64,000 nt of DNA from positions 496,001-560,000 of the forward strand of contig JAENRU010000042.1 of assembly GCA_016647705.1 (NCBI GenBank), in the 5' to 3' direction. Position numbers and translations under genes: made by a program. The notes under the pieces were generated by a model, which was not told the origin of the DNA, did no database searches, and saw only the letters and a list, made by a program, of their open reading frames with translations. The stretch is from Eucommia ulmoides (Eukaryota; Streptophyta; Magnoliopsida; Garryales; Eucommiaceae). This document shows positions 34,149 to 43,544 of the stretch, one piece after another (positions within the stretch are counted from its first letter, which is position 1; each line of letters opens with the position of its first letter).

Positions 34149-37031
34149 CTACTGACATATTTTCTGTATTTCTGAACCCTTCAGGTTTTTAGCATTGTCG
34201 ATTATCAATGTTTGCGGCAAACCATATCTTGACACAATATTTTCTTTGATGAATCGAGCTACTATCTTTTGAGTCACTCGGGTTAAGGAAACGGCTTCTA
34301 CCCACTTGGAAAAATAATCAATTGCCACCAGGATAAAGCGATGACCACTCGGCGCCTTAGGGGTAACTTTCCCAATAACGTCCATACCCCACATTGAGAA
34401 GGGCCATGGGGCCGCCAAGCAATGAAGGTGCGAAGGTGGGACATGGATTTGATCACCATGAATCTGACACTTATGGCATCTTCGAACAAACTGCACGCAG
34501 TCGCTTTCCATCGTTAGCCAAAAATGACCGGTCCTCAGGATCTTCTTGGTAAGCATGAAGCCGCTCATGTGAGGTCCACATATGCCACCATGGACCTCTT
34601 TCATCAACTGGATGGCCTCTTCGACTCCAACACATCTCAACAGGCCCATGTCAGGGGAGCGTTTGTACAGTGTCTCCCCGCTTAGGAAGAATTGGCCTGC
34701 TAACCTCTGGAGAGTTTTCCGGTCAACACTTGATGCCCCTTCCGAATACTCCTGATTTTTCAGAAAGTTCTTTATGTCATGGTACCACGGGTCTTTGGCT
34801 GGCTCAGATTCAAGCTGACAGCAGTGGGCCGGTCGGCGTTGAACTCGGATCACTACCGGAATGATATCATCATCCTCTCGAGTGATAGATATCATAGATG
34901 CCAAGGTAGCTAAGGCATCGGCGAAGTAATTTTTTAGCCTCGGTATGCTTTCAAATTCTATTATTGTAAATTGCTCGCACAACTCCAGGAGGTGATTGTT
35001 ATAGGCTATCAAGGTCGGATCTCTCGTGGCATATTTATCCGTCACCTGATTGATTATCAGCTCAGAATCTCCGAACACTAGCAATTCTTTGATTTTCATA
35101 TCGACAGCCAGCTGGAGTCCCAGAATACAGGCTTCGTACTCAGCTCGATTATTTGTGCTCTGGAACTTCAACTTGGAAGCCACTGGATAATGCTGTTTGC
35201 CCGGAGAAACCAGAACGGCTCCGATTCCAGCCCCTCGAGAGTTCACTGCTCCATCAAAATACATTTTCCAGACTGTTTCCTCATTTTCTTCATCCACCGC
35301 ATGAATCGACTCGTCAGGGAATAGCGTCTCAAGAGGCTGGTTATCCGTTTGAGCTGGACAACTAGCCAACTGATCTGCTATCGCCTGACCCTTCACTGAC
35401 TTTTGGGTCTTGTAGATGATATCGAACTCCGTCAGTAGCATCTGCCATTTTGCAACTTTTCCTGACAGAATCGGCTTCTCGAAAATGTATTTTAAGGGAT
35501 CCATCCTGGCTATCAAGTAGGTAGTCAGTGGGAGCATATAATGGCGCAGTCTTTGAGCGGACCAAGCCAATGCACAACAGGTCCTCTCCAGCAAGGTATA
35601 ATTTTCCTCATACTTCGTGAAGCGCTTGCTGAGGTAGTAGATGGCTTGCTCATTCTTTCCAGATTTATCGAGTTGCCCAAGAATAGCTCCCATGGAGGAG
35701 TCGAGAATCGACAAATATAGTAATAACGGAACCTTCTCCCGAGGCGGCACTAGAACGGGAGGGTTCGTTAGATAGACTTTAATTTTCTCCAAGGCATTCT
35801 GGCAATCTGCATTCCATCGCCCGTCACTTTCTTTTCGAAGTAGCTTGAAGATTGGCTCACAAGTGGCAGTGAGTTGGAAGATGAATCGGGCTATGAAATT
35901 TAATCGCCCCAGAAAACCTCGGATTTCTTTCTCATTTCTCGGTGGCGGCATCTCACGAATGGCCTTCATCTTTGCAGGATCAATCTCGATTCCATGGCGA
36001 TTTACCATTAAACCAAGAAGTTTTCCGGAAGCCACCCCAAACGCGCATTTTGCTGGATTGAGCTTGAGCTGGTACTTTCGAAGTCTGTCGAACACCTTTT
36101 TCAAATGGCAGAGATGATCCTCGTTCTCCTGTGATTTAACGATCATGTCATCTACATATACCTCCATCTCCTTGTGCATCATATCATGAAAGAGGGTCGT
36201 CATTGCTCTTTGGTATGTCGCCCCGGCGTTTTTGAGACCGAAAGGCATCGCCCTATAGCAAAAGACTCCCCATGGTGTAGTGAAGGCTGTCTTTTCTCGA
36301 TCTTTCTCATCCATCAGAATCTGATTATAGCCAGAGAACCCATCGGCGAAAGAATAGAGCTTTCGCCCCGCAGTATTGTCGATGATGATGTGAATGTTTG
36401 GCAGTGGAAAATCATCTTTTGGACTCGCCCGGTTGAGATCACGATAGTCCACGCAGACTCTGATTTTTCCTGAGGACTTTGGCACGGGAACGACATTTGA
36501 GAGCCATTCACTGTAGTTACAGACTTCAATAATTCGGGCATTGAATTGCTTCACGATCTCCTCTTTGACCTCGAGGCTGACAGCGGGCCTCAGTTTCCTC
36601 AACTTTTGTTTGACTAGTACACTCCCCGGCTTTAGCGGCAGCTTATGGGCCACGATACTCTTGTCCAGTCCTACCATGTCATCGTAGGACCAGGCAAAGA
36701 TATCTTGGTAGGAAATTAAGAGCGTTGTCAACTCTTTCTTTTCCAGAGTCATGAGGGCTGATCCAATCTTTACTTCCTTCAACTCTTCCGAGGTCCCCAA
36801 GTTTATCAACTTGGTCTCATCGTTACTGGGAATCGGCTTGTTCTCGAACTCCGTGAAAGCTTTTCGGATCTCACCATCGTCTGGCTGGCAAGAGTCATCT
36901 TCTGCTTCCACTCCCATCGGGTTATGGTCTGGTTCTGCATTAAAATCATACTTATCGCACTCTGGCTCAATTATATCGCATGCATCATACACTGGTGTTT
37001 TAGACATCCTGAAAGCATAAAATTTAAACAT
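34149..37031 (-). CDS. Tat element pol: reverse transcriptase, gypsy RNase H, archaeal-type RNase H, integrase start
   Basis: An open stretch of 960 codons. Order: a leader of about 90 residues; reverse transcriptase (RVCVDYRDLNRA, DGFSGYNQILM, YVDDMIVKS); gypsy RNase H (ALAWSAQRLRHYML, KVAKWQMLL); archaeal-type RNase H (MYFDGAVNSRGAGIGAVL, NNRAEYEACILGLQLA, FGDSELIINQV); the HHCC zinc module of integrase (HGGICGPHMSG, CHKCQIHG); and the first part of the integrase core (MDVIGKVTPKAPSGHRFILVA). Two RNase H domains in tandem diagnose the Tat branch. The active-site motifs of RT and both RNase H domains look preserved. Confidence 0.93.
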   Translation of the reverse strand: MFKFYAFRMSKTPVYDACDIIEPECDKYDFNAEPDHNPMGVEAEDDSCQPDDGEIRKAFTEFENKPIPSNDETKLINLGTSEELKEVKIGSALMTLEKKELTTLLISYQDIFAWSYDDMVGLDKSIVAHKLPLKPGSVLVKQKLRKLRPAVSLEVKEEIVKQFNARIIEVCNYSEWLSNVVPVPKSSGKIRVCVDYRDLNRASPKDDFPLPNIHIIIDNTAGRKLYSFADGFSGYNQILMDEKDREKTAFTTPWGVFCYRAMPFGLKNAGATYQRAMTTLFHDMMHKEMEVYVDDMIVKSQENEDHLCHLKKVFDRLRKYQLKLNPAKCAFGVASGKLLGLMVNRHGIEIDPAKMKAIREMPPPRNEKEIRGFLGRLNFIARFIFQLTATCEPIFKLLRKESDGRWNADCQNALEKIKVYLTNPPVLVPPREKVPLLLYLSILDSSMGAILGQLDKSGKNEQAIYYLSKRFTKYEENYTLLERTCCALAWSAQRLRHYMLPLTTYLIARMDPLKYIFEKPILSGKVAKWQMLLTEFDIIYKTQKSVKGQAIADQLASCPAQTDNQPLETLFPDESIHAVDEENEETVWKMYFDGAVNSRGAGIGAVLVSPGKQHYPVASKLKFQSTNNRAEYEACILGLQLAVDMKIKELLVFGDSELIINQVTDKYATRDPTLIAYNNHLLELCEQFTIIEFESIPRLKNYFADALATLASMISITREDDDIIPVVIRVQRRPAHCCQLESEPAKDPWYHDIKNFLKNQEYSEGASSVDRKTLQRLAGQFFLSGETLYKRSPDMGLLRCVGVEEAIQLMKEVHGGICGPHMSGFMLTKKILRTGHFWLTMESDCVQFVRRCHKCQIHGDQIHVPPSHLHCLAAPWPFSMWGMDVIGKVTPKAPSGHRFILVAIDYFSKWVEAVSLTRVTQKIVARFIKENIVSRYGLPQTLIIDNAKNLKGSEIQKICQ

Positions 37032-37158
37032 TTAAACCATATGTCGGATAAAACAGAATTGCATTCATTAAATATAAAAAACCATTACAAAGCAAAATCC
37101 CTTTCCATCTAGAAGGCAAGGTGGATGGAGGGATGACCAACAGAAAATCTCCCTAAGT

Positions 37159-37665
37159 TTACCGAAATGCCTGGCGAATTGGGAGAGAACAAGAATCCCA
37201 ATTCTGCAGCTTTTCTTTTCCCTTGGTTCGAATACCAGACCCATGACTTGGCCCTGCCTCGTCTCTCATGATTACATTCACAGCTTCCTTGATCATTACT
37301 CTCTCAGGGTACAACTTGAATCCTGCGGTCTCCTTCCCTTGGTTGAGGGTTTCTGCTAGATAGGGGAAAGTGACCCGGATATGCGGAATTTTCATTGGCT
37401 GGTTGTCTGGGGATCCATCCCTCTTCTTCCGGAAGAACTTCACTCTGTCTGCTTTTGTCGGCTCGTATCCCAATCCGAATCTCCCCTTCTTCTCCTTGAC
37501 TTCTATCGGTTCTGTAATTCCGTCTAGATTCTTGCCCAAACCTTTCCCGGGAATGCAACCCCGAGACTTCATTTCTTTAGCAACGAAGGCCACAGTGTTA
37601 GACAGTGATGGTGTCATCTCGTGTCTTCCTTCCTTTACAAAGGTAGCATTCGCAACGTCGAACAC
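37159..37665 (-). CDS. Tat element G-patch-like module
   Basis: An open stretch of 168 codons between the protease and reverse transcriptase regions. Near its middle is GCIPGKGLGKNLDGI followed by GRFGLGYEPT, a Gly-rich pattern like a G-patch domain, a nucleic-acid-binding module. A G-patch just after the protease is known in some retroviruses (betaretroviruses); its place here is analogous. It could also simply be a lineage-specific spacer of the polyprotein. Confidence 0.65.
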   Translation of the reverse strand: MFDVANATFVKEGRHEMTPSLSNTVAFVAKEMKSRGCIPGKGLGKNLDGITEPIEVKEKKGRFGLGYEPTKADRVKFFRKKRDGSPDNQPMKIPHIRVTFPYLAETLNQGKETAGFKLYPERVMIKEAVNVIMRDEAGPSHGSGIRTKGKEKLQNWDSCSLPIRQAFR

Positions 37666-37722
37666 GTGATAAGAGGCTTCAATCTTCTCCTTCTCCTTTC
37701 CGTCATCTGTTAACGGGACATG

Positions 37723-40692
37723 TCAACTTATCGCTTGATGGAAAGGTATGATATCTGAATCAGCCCTGATCACGTACAGTGTGTCATTAATGATAAACTT
37801 GATCTTCTGATGTAGAGATGAAGGCACTGCCCCAGCGTTATGGATCCATGGCCTCCCCAACAACAGGTTGTACGAAGCAGGTATGTCGAGCACTTGGAAC
37901 TTCGCATTGAACTGTATTGGACCAATTTCAATTGGCAGGTCAATTTCTCCAACACTATCTCTCTTAGCCCCATCGAATGCTCGGATAACCGTCTTAGACG
38001 ATCGAACCTGTGATAGATCTATCCCTATTTCTTCCAGGGTCGACAAAGGACAGATATTTAGTGCCGATCCATTGTCAATCAGCACCCGAGCTATGAACAT
38101 TCCATGGCTTTCGACCGTGATATTCAAAGGCTTGTTGTGACCTGTTCCATCATCGTCCATCTCGTCATCTGTGAAAGTGATGGTGTTAGATCCTAGGACC
38201 TGCTCGACCAGAGTGACAAACTTCTCCGGAGAGATCGTTCTAGGCAAGTGGGCTTCATTTAGGACTTTCAGCAGTGCCTGTCTATGTACTTCTGAGGATA
38301 GGAGTAGTGAGAGCATCGAGATTTGCGCCAGTGCTTTGCTGAGTTGCTCCACTATCTTGTATTCTGAATTCTTCATTGCCTTTAGGAAGTCGTGAGCCTC
38401 CGGTTCTGACACTGGCTTTTTCAGGGCCCCTCTTGGTTCTCTTACAGGAATCCTGATCAAATCCTGTGGCGTATACACCCTTCCAGACCGAGTGATTCCA
38501 TCGGTTTCTCCTACGGAGATTGGCAATTCTTCTCCTTCTCCTGTTTTAGCGACGATCTCATAATTCCACGGAACCTTATTGAGATTTTCCACCATTTTTT
38601 GGATTGGGAAAGACAAAACTAGAGATTTCTCCAGTTTTTGGGCTACCCTTTCTAGATGTAATTCGAACCCTCCGTAGAGAACCTCCGGGTGTAAATAAAC
38701 ACCACCGATATCGATCACATCAACTTCTTCTTCGACCTCCTCTGTGAAAATTAGATTGATGCCACTTCCTGAGGAGGCGTGTTCAGGCAACGGATTTTGC
38801 TGACAATTTGGCCTACCGGTCTCAGGTTTTTTAGGAAACGTGATGGCTCCGGTCCGTATAAACTCCCGGATTTTGTCTTTTAGCTGAAAGCATTGTTCAG
38901 TCGCATGTCCTCTAGTTCCCGAGTGGTATTCACAGAAAGCATTTGAAGAAGCTGCTTTACTCCCAGGTTTAACTTCGTAGAATGGAAGGGGTGTCAGCAT
39001 CCCCTGCTTCAAACAATTCCGGTACAACTTGGTGATCAAGACCGGAAGGTCTTGTAGCTCTCTGTTGTCGTTCTGGAAATTTCTCCCAGTAGCATGAGGT
39101 AGAAGGTCTTGGTGGTATTGGGTTCTTGACCTTGGAGTGCGGTTAGGAATTTGAGGTGGGGTGTTCAGGCGTGGTTGATAGGTATGGTAAGAGGGTGTTG
39201 GGTAGGCTTGAGGGTAATATTGGGGAATGTGGTTTTGATAAGGGGGAGGTACATTTTGGTAATAGCGGGGGCGGCTTTGGGAATAGGGTTGGTTTTGAGG
39301 ATAATTTTGGTTTTGGCGATTTTGAGGAGGGTAGTTGTGATATTGGTTGTTCTGGTTCGGGTAGTTCTGGGGACAAGAAGTTTTGGGGTAGTTCTGGTAA
39401 TGGGTTTGCCGAGGGGAAACGACAACAACTACTTCATTTTCTTTCATCTTTGGCGGGGCTGACCTTTTCGTCAGATTGGATTGGGCCCCTTCAATTTTCC
39501 TGCTCCTTATTCCTTCTTCCGTCACCTCGGCCTGTTTGATCGCATCGCCGAAAGAAACCACTGCTATGCTCGAGAGATCTCGATAGAACGGCGGTGACTG
39601 AATTGACTTGAATATCTCTAACTGAGCCTCCTCGCTCAGCTTAGGGACAACTTTGGCAGCCTTCTCCCTCCAACGAGCAGTATACCTTCGGAAACTTCTG
39701 TCTTTACTTTTCAGTATCTGGTAGAGGGTATTGCGGTTTGGCGCGGCATCTCTATTGTACACATATTGCTCACAGAAGGCCTCTACCAGATCTTCAAATG
39801 TTTTAATCTGTGATAGCTCCAGGGTCATGTACCAGTTGAGAGCCGGCCCTTTCAACGATCTCCGAAACATCTTTAGGCAAAGGTCTTCGTTCCGAGCATG
39901 AATTCCTAACTCCTCTTTGTAAATGCTGACATGCCATTCTGGAGGGCCAGTGCCATCATATTTTGTGAATTCTGGAACCACGAAATTTTCCGGGTACACA
40001 ATCCCGGGTGGTGCTGACAACTCCTTGTACGTCGCTTTCCTGGACGGCTTCTCCTTTTGCCATTCTTCCATAGTTTTTTCCAATTTCTCCATTTTCAGAA
40101 GCCAAGCCGGTGGAGGTCCATTCTCTTCTTTGTTTTCAGTTTCAATGGCCGGGGCAGGTTGGCTATCATTTGAATTGTTTGGTAGAGCAACGACCCTCTC
40201 CGGGTGAATGAGGATCTGCGGGGCGGCGGGGGCCGAGCCCTCTGGCGAGGCCTGATAGACATGCCCCTGGATGGGATATGTCGTAGCTCCATAGGCGAAA
40301 GGATGAGGGCCCATCTGAGGTCCATAGTAGACCGGTACTGCAAAGTTCGAGCCGACGTGGTTCGGATTCGGCCCTGAGTTCTCCATCCCGATACTTGCAG
40401 GGTTTTCATTTGGGGATTCAGTCACAGGAGTCTCGTTGGACGGAGGAATAGGCACCTCCTGAGGTCGGCTAAGTTCGTTGATCCTTTCCATCAACCTATT
40501 AATAGTTTCCTGCATCTGAGCTATCTGGGTCGTTCGGGGAGATTCGGGATTGCTTTCTGATGTCATCCTGGAATAAGTCTGTGCTCGACTGCGTGTAAAG
40601 ATCGGACTTCGAAAGGGGGGAACTGGATTTGCTTTTCTAGGACCAATTTTCTTTGTCTTGTCCTTTTCTTTTTCACCTACAAAAAAAATCAT
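37723..40692 (-). CDS. Tat element gag and aspartic protease
   Basis: An open stretch of 989 codons. The N-terminus is Pro/Asn-rich. The retrotransposon gag domain lies at about 230-420 (MFRRSLKGPALNWYM, FCEQYVYNRDAAPNR, FRRYTARWREKA). A Gln/Asn/Pro/Tyr-rich stretch follows, then CEYHSGTRGHATEQC, a CCHC-like knuckle of the Tat type. The C-terminal third has the retropepsin core ARVLIDNGSALNICP and LLLGRPWIH. The active site reads DNG, as is usual in this lineage by my recollection. The start codon shown is the first in the frame; a Met a little downstream is possible. Confidence 0.92.
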   Translation of the reverse strand: MIFFVGEKEKDKTKKIGPRKANPVPPFRSPIFTRSRAQTYSRMTSESNPESPRTTQIAQMQETINRLMERINELSRPQEVPIPPSNETPVTESPNENPASIGMENSGPNPNHVGSNFAVPVYYGPQMGPHPFAYGATTYPIQGHVYQASPEGSAPAAPQILIHPERVVALPNNSNDSQPAPAIETENKEENGPPPAWLLKMEKLEKTMEEWQKEKPSRKATYKELSAPPGIVYPENFVVPEFTKYDGTGPPEWHVSIYKEELGIHARNEDLCLKMFRRSLKGPALNWYMTLELSQIKTFEDLVEAFCEQYVYNRDAAPNRNTLYQILKSKDRSFRRYTARWREKAAKVVPKLSEEAQLEIFKSIQSPPFYRDLSSIAVVSFGDAIKQAEVTEEGIRSRKIEGAQSNLTKRSAPPKMKENEVVVVVSPRQTHYQNYPKTSCPQNYPNQNNQYHNYPPQNRQNQNYPQNQPYSQSRPRYYQNVPPPYQNHIPQYYPQAYPTPSYHTYQPRLNTPPQIPNRTPRSRTQYHQDLLPHATGRNFQNDNRELQDLPVLITKLYRNCLKQGMLTPLPFYEVKPGSKAASSNAFCEYHSGTRGHATEQCFQLKDKIREFIRTGAITFPKKPETGRPNCQQNPLPEHASSGSGINLIFTEEVEEEVDVIDIGGVYLHPEVLYGGFELHLERVAQKLEKSLVLSFPIQKMVENLNKVPWNYEIVAKTGEGEELPISVGETDGITRSGRVYTPQDLIRIPVREPRGALKKPVSEPEAHDFLKAMKNSEYKIVEQLSKALAQISMLSLLLSSEVHRQALLKVLNEAHLPRTISPEKFVTLVEQVLGSNTITFTDDEMDDDGTGHNKPLNITVESHGMFIARVLIDNGSALNICPLSTLEEIGIDLSQVRSSKTVIRAFDGAKRDSVGEIDLPIEIGPIQFNAKFQVLDIPASYNLLLGRPWIHNAGAVPSSLHQKIKFIINDTLYVIRADSDIIPFHQAIS

Positions 40693-41070
40693 TTTTTTAG
40701 TTCACGTGGGTCTTAGGTGGTCTTAAAGCCCTTTCTAATTCGAAGATTTCAATTTCGATAACGACTAATTAAAACAAATGATAGTTCACGAATTTTTTTT
40801 TATTATTTTTTTTGTTTTTTTTTTTTTTTTTGTCGTTCCCTACCGATATTGAAAACTTTGAATTTGTTTGGTGTGCTTTTTTTTTTTTTTTTTTTTTTTT
40901 TTTGGACTTCCCCAGACGTCATAAATCCATCAAGTACAAAAAAAAATCCTTTCTCGTCTTGTATCATAGAATCCTGAGGGGATAATATGGATACAAGACA
41001 GTTTTGTTTTTGTCAGAGGATTTACAACGATATAAGGGCCTGAGAGAAAATAAGGAAAAATAAAAATAAA

Positions 41071-41102
<32 letters not shown>

Positions 41103-41257
41103 AATAAAAAAATAAATGATATAAAAAAAAATGACAACTTATTTACTGAATTGAGAGAAAAAATAAAACAAAATTTAACATTCGGACTTTAGATTAGTTG
41201 GACTTATTCAGACATATTGGGCTCGACCCTTAGCCGGTCCCCAGCGGAGTCGCCAGC
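40693..41257 (-). other. Leader of the Tat element with primer binding site
   Basis: Non-coding between the 5' LTR and gag, with long poly-T runs (near 40809-40831 and 40879-40903) and a TA microsatellite near 41071-41094. Next to the LTR, at 41236-41255, element-sense TGGCGACTCCGCTGGGGACC is the likely primer binding site. I recall similar sites in Tat/Ogre elements assigned to tRNA-Arg, but that assignment is not proved here. The short leader leaves no room for the extra frame of Ogre. Confidence 0.75.
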
Positions 41258-41779
41258 TGAACGCGCCCCGATTTTCCAGAGAAAACCAAAAAAAAAAATA
41301 GATATAGTGCCTATATATGCTTGGTGCTGGTAAAACGAGAAGGGTTTTTTTAAAAATGTCGATTTTCTCATTAAAATATACTTAAGCCTGTTTTAGAAAA
41401 AAGGAGTCGCCACCTAGCATTGGGTTTAAATGATGTGCTAGGTCACCATATTTTTCTTTTCTTTTTTTTGAAAATAATTTAAAAAAATGTGGCTTAAGTA
41501 AAATTTGACTCCAAAAATAACATGGTTTGACCCGAGATTCGTTTAAAGAGTTCGGGGGTCAGTTACGCTCGGGGAAGGTGTCAAGCACCCCAAGACGCCC
41601 GTCCAAAGACGGTACCTTATCCGATTAAGTCCAATTAGAATTTAAATCCGAATGTTTTTATTTTATTTTTAAATCCTCATTATATACACATATACACATA
41701 CCCACACATTGAGGGAAGTGATCTCCCTTCTAAACCTAGGCCGTTCTGATGGAAGGTTGGAAATTTTCCACCTCGTATC

Positions 41780-42625
41780 GTTAGCACATTATATTTAATA
41801 CAAATTAAATAAAACACCCGCACACACGCATCGAGGGGAGTAATTCCCTTCTAAATTTAAGCCGTTCAAATTGAAGGTTGGAAATTTTCCACCTCGTATT
41901 GTTAGCACATTATATTTAATACAAATTAAATAAAACACCCGCACACACGCATCGAGGAGAGTAATTTCCTTCTAAATTTTAGCCATTCAAACTGAAGGTT
42001 GGGAATTTTCCACCTCGTATTGTTAGCACATTATATGTAATACAAATTAAATAAAACACCCGCACACACGCATCGAGGAGAGTAATTCCCTTCTAAATTT
42101 TAGCCATTCAAATTGAAGGTTGGGAATTTTCCACCTCGTATTTTTAGCACATTATATTTAATACAAATTAAATAAAACACCCGCACACACGCATCGAGGA
42201 GAGTAATTCCCTTCTAAATTTTAGCCATTCAAATTGAAGGTTGGGAATTTTCCACCTCGTATTGTTAGCACATTATATTTAATACAAATTAAATAAAACA
42301 CCCACACACACGCATCGAGGGGAGTAATTCCCTTCTAAATTTAGCCATTCAAATTGAAGGTTGGGAATTTTCTACCTCGTATTGTTAGCACATTATATTT
42401 AATACAAATTAAATAAAACACCCGCACACACGCATCGCGAAGAGTAATTCCCTTCTAAATTTTAGCCATTCAAATTGAAGGTTGGGAATTTTTCACCTCG
42501 TATTGTTAGCACATTATATTTAATACAAATTAAATAAAACACCCGCACACACGCATCGAGGGGAGTAATTCCCTTCTAAATTTAAGCCGTTCAAATTGAA
42601 GGTTGGGAATTTTCCACTTCGTATT
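41780..42625 (-). repeat. Seven-unit 120-bp tandem array within the 5' LTR
   Basis: Units begin near 41780, 41901, 42022, 42143, 42264, 42384 and 42505. The unit order and several unit-specific variants are the same as in the 3' LTR, so the array was copied as a block during the last retrotransposition. Confidence 0.92.
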
Positions 42626-42959
42626 ATTTACTCAAAAAAATAAAATAAAAAAATAAATAAAAATAAAAAGAAAATAAAAAGTAATAAATAAATAAATAAA
42701 TAAATAATAAAGGAAGAAGAAAAAAATCTAATTTCAAAAAAAATTAGTATAATAACAACTTAAAAAATAAGAGTAAGATTTACAACAGATGAAAATTCAC
42801 CACCTTCTTGGAGATTTTTCTTCTTCAAAATTACAATAAAATGAAAATAATATTATTTTCTTCAAAATTTTTCTCAAGATTTCCCCTCTCCCTTACAAAA
42901 ATTCATCTAAAAAATTTCTTCCCCTCAAAATCCTCCCCCTTCTCCAAAACATCCTTCAT

Positions 42960-42969
42960 CTATTTATAG
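42960..42969 (-). promoter_or_regulatory. TATA box in the 5' LTR
   Basis: Element-sense CTATAAATAG about 570 bases into the LTR. It places the palindromic block in U3 and the 120-bp array in the transcribed leader. Confidence 0.75.
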
Positions 42970-43037
42970 GAAAAAAAATGTGAAACTTGCCGACAAAAAA
43001 AAAACAAAAAGTAGGAAAAATAATAAAAAAAAAGGGA

Positions 43038-43230
43038 TGGGTGCACCGAAATTCGGTGCACCCACCAGCTTTTGGGTGCACCGAATTCAGTGCACCCAAA
43101 AGCAGGGGGGGAACACCCCCCTGCTGGCCGCATGTGCGGCCAGCTTTAAAGCTGGCCGCACATGCGGCGAGACCACTGGTCGCACCAGCGACCAGTGGCT
43201 GGTCGCTGGTGCGGCCAGCACAATGGTCGC
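43038..43230. repeat. Nested palindromes in LTR U3
   Basis: Several strong inverted repeats follow one another: GGTGCACCGAAATTCGGTGCACC, its diverged second copy around GGTGCACCGAATTCAGTGCACC, CTGGCCGC-ATGT-GCGGCCAG, AGCTTTAAAGCT and GGTCGCACCAGCGACC. The 3' LTR has a shorter set at 31358-31480. In single-stranded form they would make a tight row of GC-rich hairpins just upstream of the TATA box. Confidence 0.88.
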
Positions 43231-43544
43231 ACCAGCGACCTTTTTGCAACCCTCCCTGCGTTCGGTCCAGGCCTCTCTCATTCTCGTCTGTTTCTTGTCC
43301 ATTTTGTTCCGAATTAACGCGTTTTTATTCCACTTCGAAAAATCTACAAAACCAAAAAAAATAAAAATAAAAAATCAATTACTAATATTTAATTTACTTA
43401 AGAGATTAATAAAACTTAATTTAGCAGTATTAAACAGCATAAATACGGTACAATCAAAACAAAATAAATAAAATAAAAAAATGTAACTATAAAATAAAGT
43501 ATAATTTTTTGCGAGGCGGTCAAAAATGCCGTGTCTACAGCCGC

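Larger units (their letters stand above)
29577..43539 (-). mobile_element. Tat-lineage Ty3/gypsy LTR retrotransposon, nearly whole, about 14 kb
   Basis: Long terminal repeats at 29577-31795 and 41258-43539 enclose gag, protease, reverse transcriptase, two RNase H domains and integrase, all on the minus strand. The 5-bp duplication GCCGC flanks it (29572-29576 and 43540-43544), proving a single clean insertion. LTRs begin TGTAGACACG and end GTTCA in element sense. The second, archaeal-type RNase H after the gypsy RNase H marks the Tat clade; lack of an extra large frame before gag argues against typical Ogre. The coding region is open in four long stretches with about three interruptions, so it looks largely whole but probably not autonomous. 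LTRs look very similar by eye, suggesting a recent insertion; I could not compute the divergence. Confidence 0.95.
41258..43539 (-). repeat. 5' LTR of the Tat element
   Basis: 2282 bp, about 60 bp longer than its partner, chiefly from an extra palindromic block at about 43064-43230. TATA box CTATAAATAG in element sense at 42960-42969. A seven-unit 120-bp array lies at 41780-42625. Structure is otherwise the same as the 3' LTR. Confidence 0.93.

Noticed and set aside
39143-39539. Frames of 77-127 codons on both strands within gag
   Set aside because: They arise from the low-complexity Gln/Asn/Pro/Tyr-rich part of gag in other reading frames.
29572-43544. Treating the Tat gag-pol stretches as host genes
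   Set aside because: They are enclosed by LTRs and a 5-bp target duplication and carry retroelement domains in the usual order.
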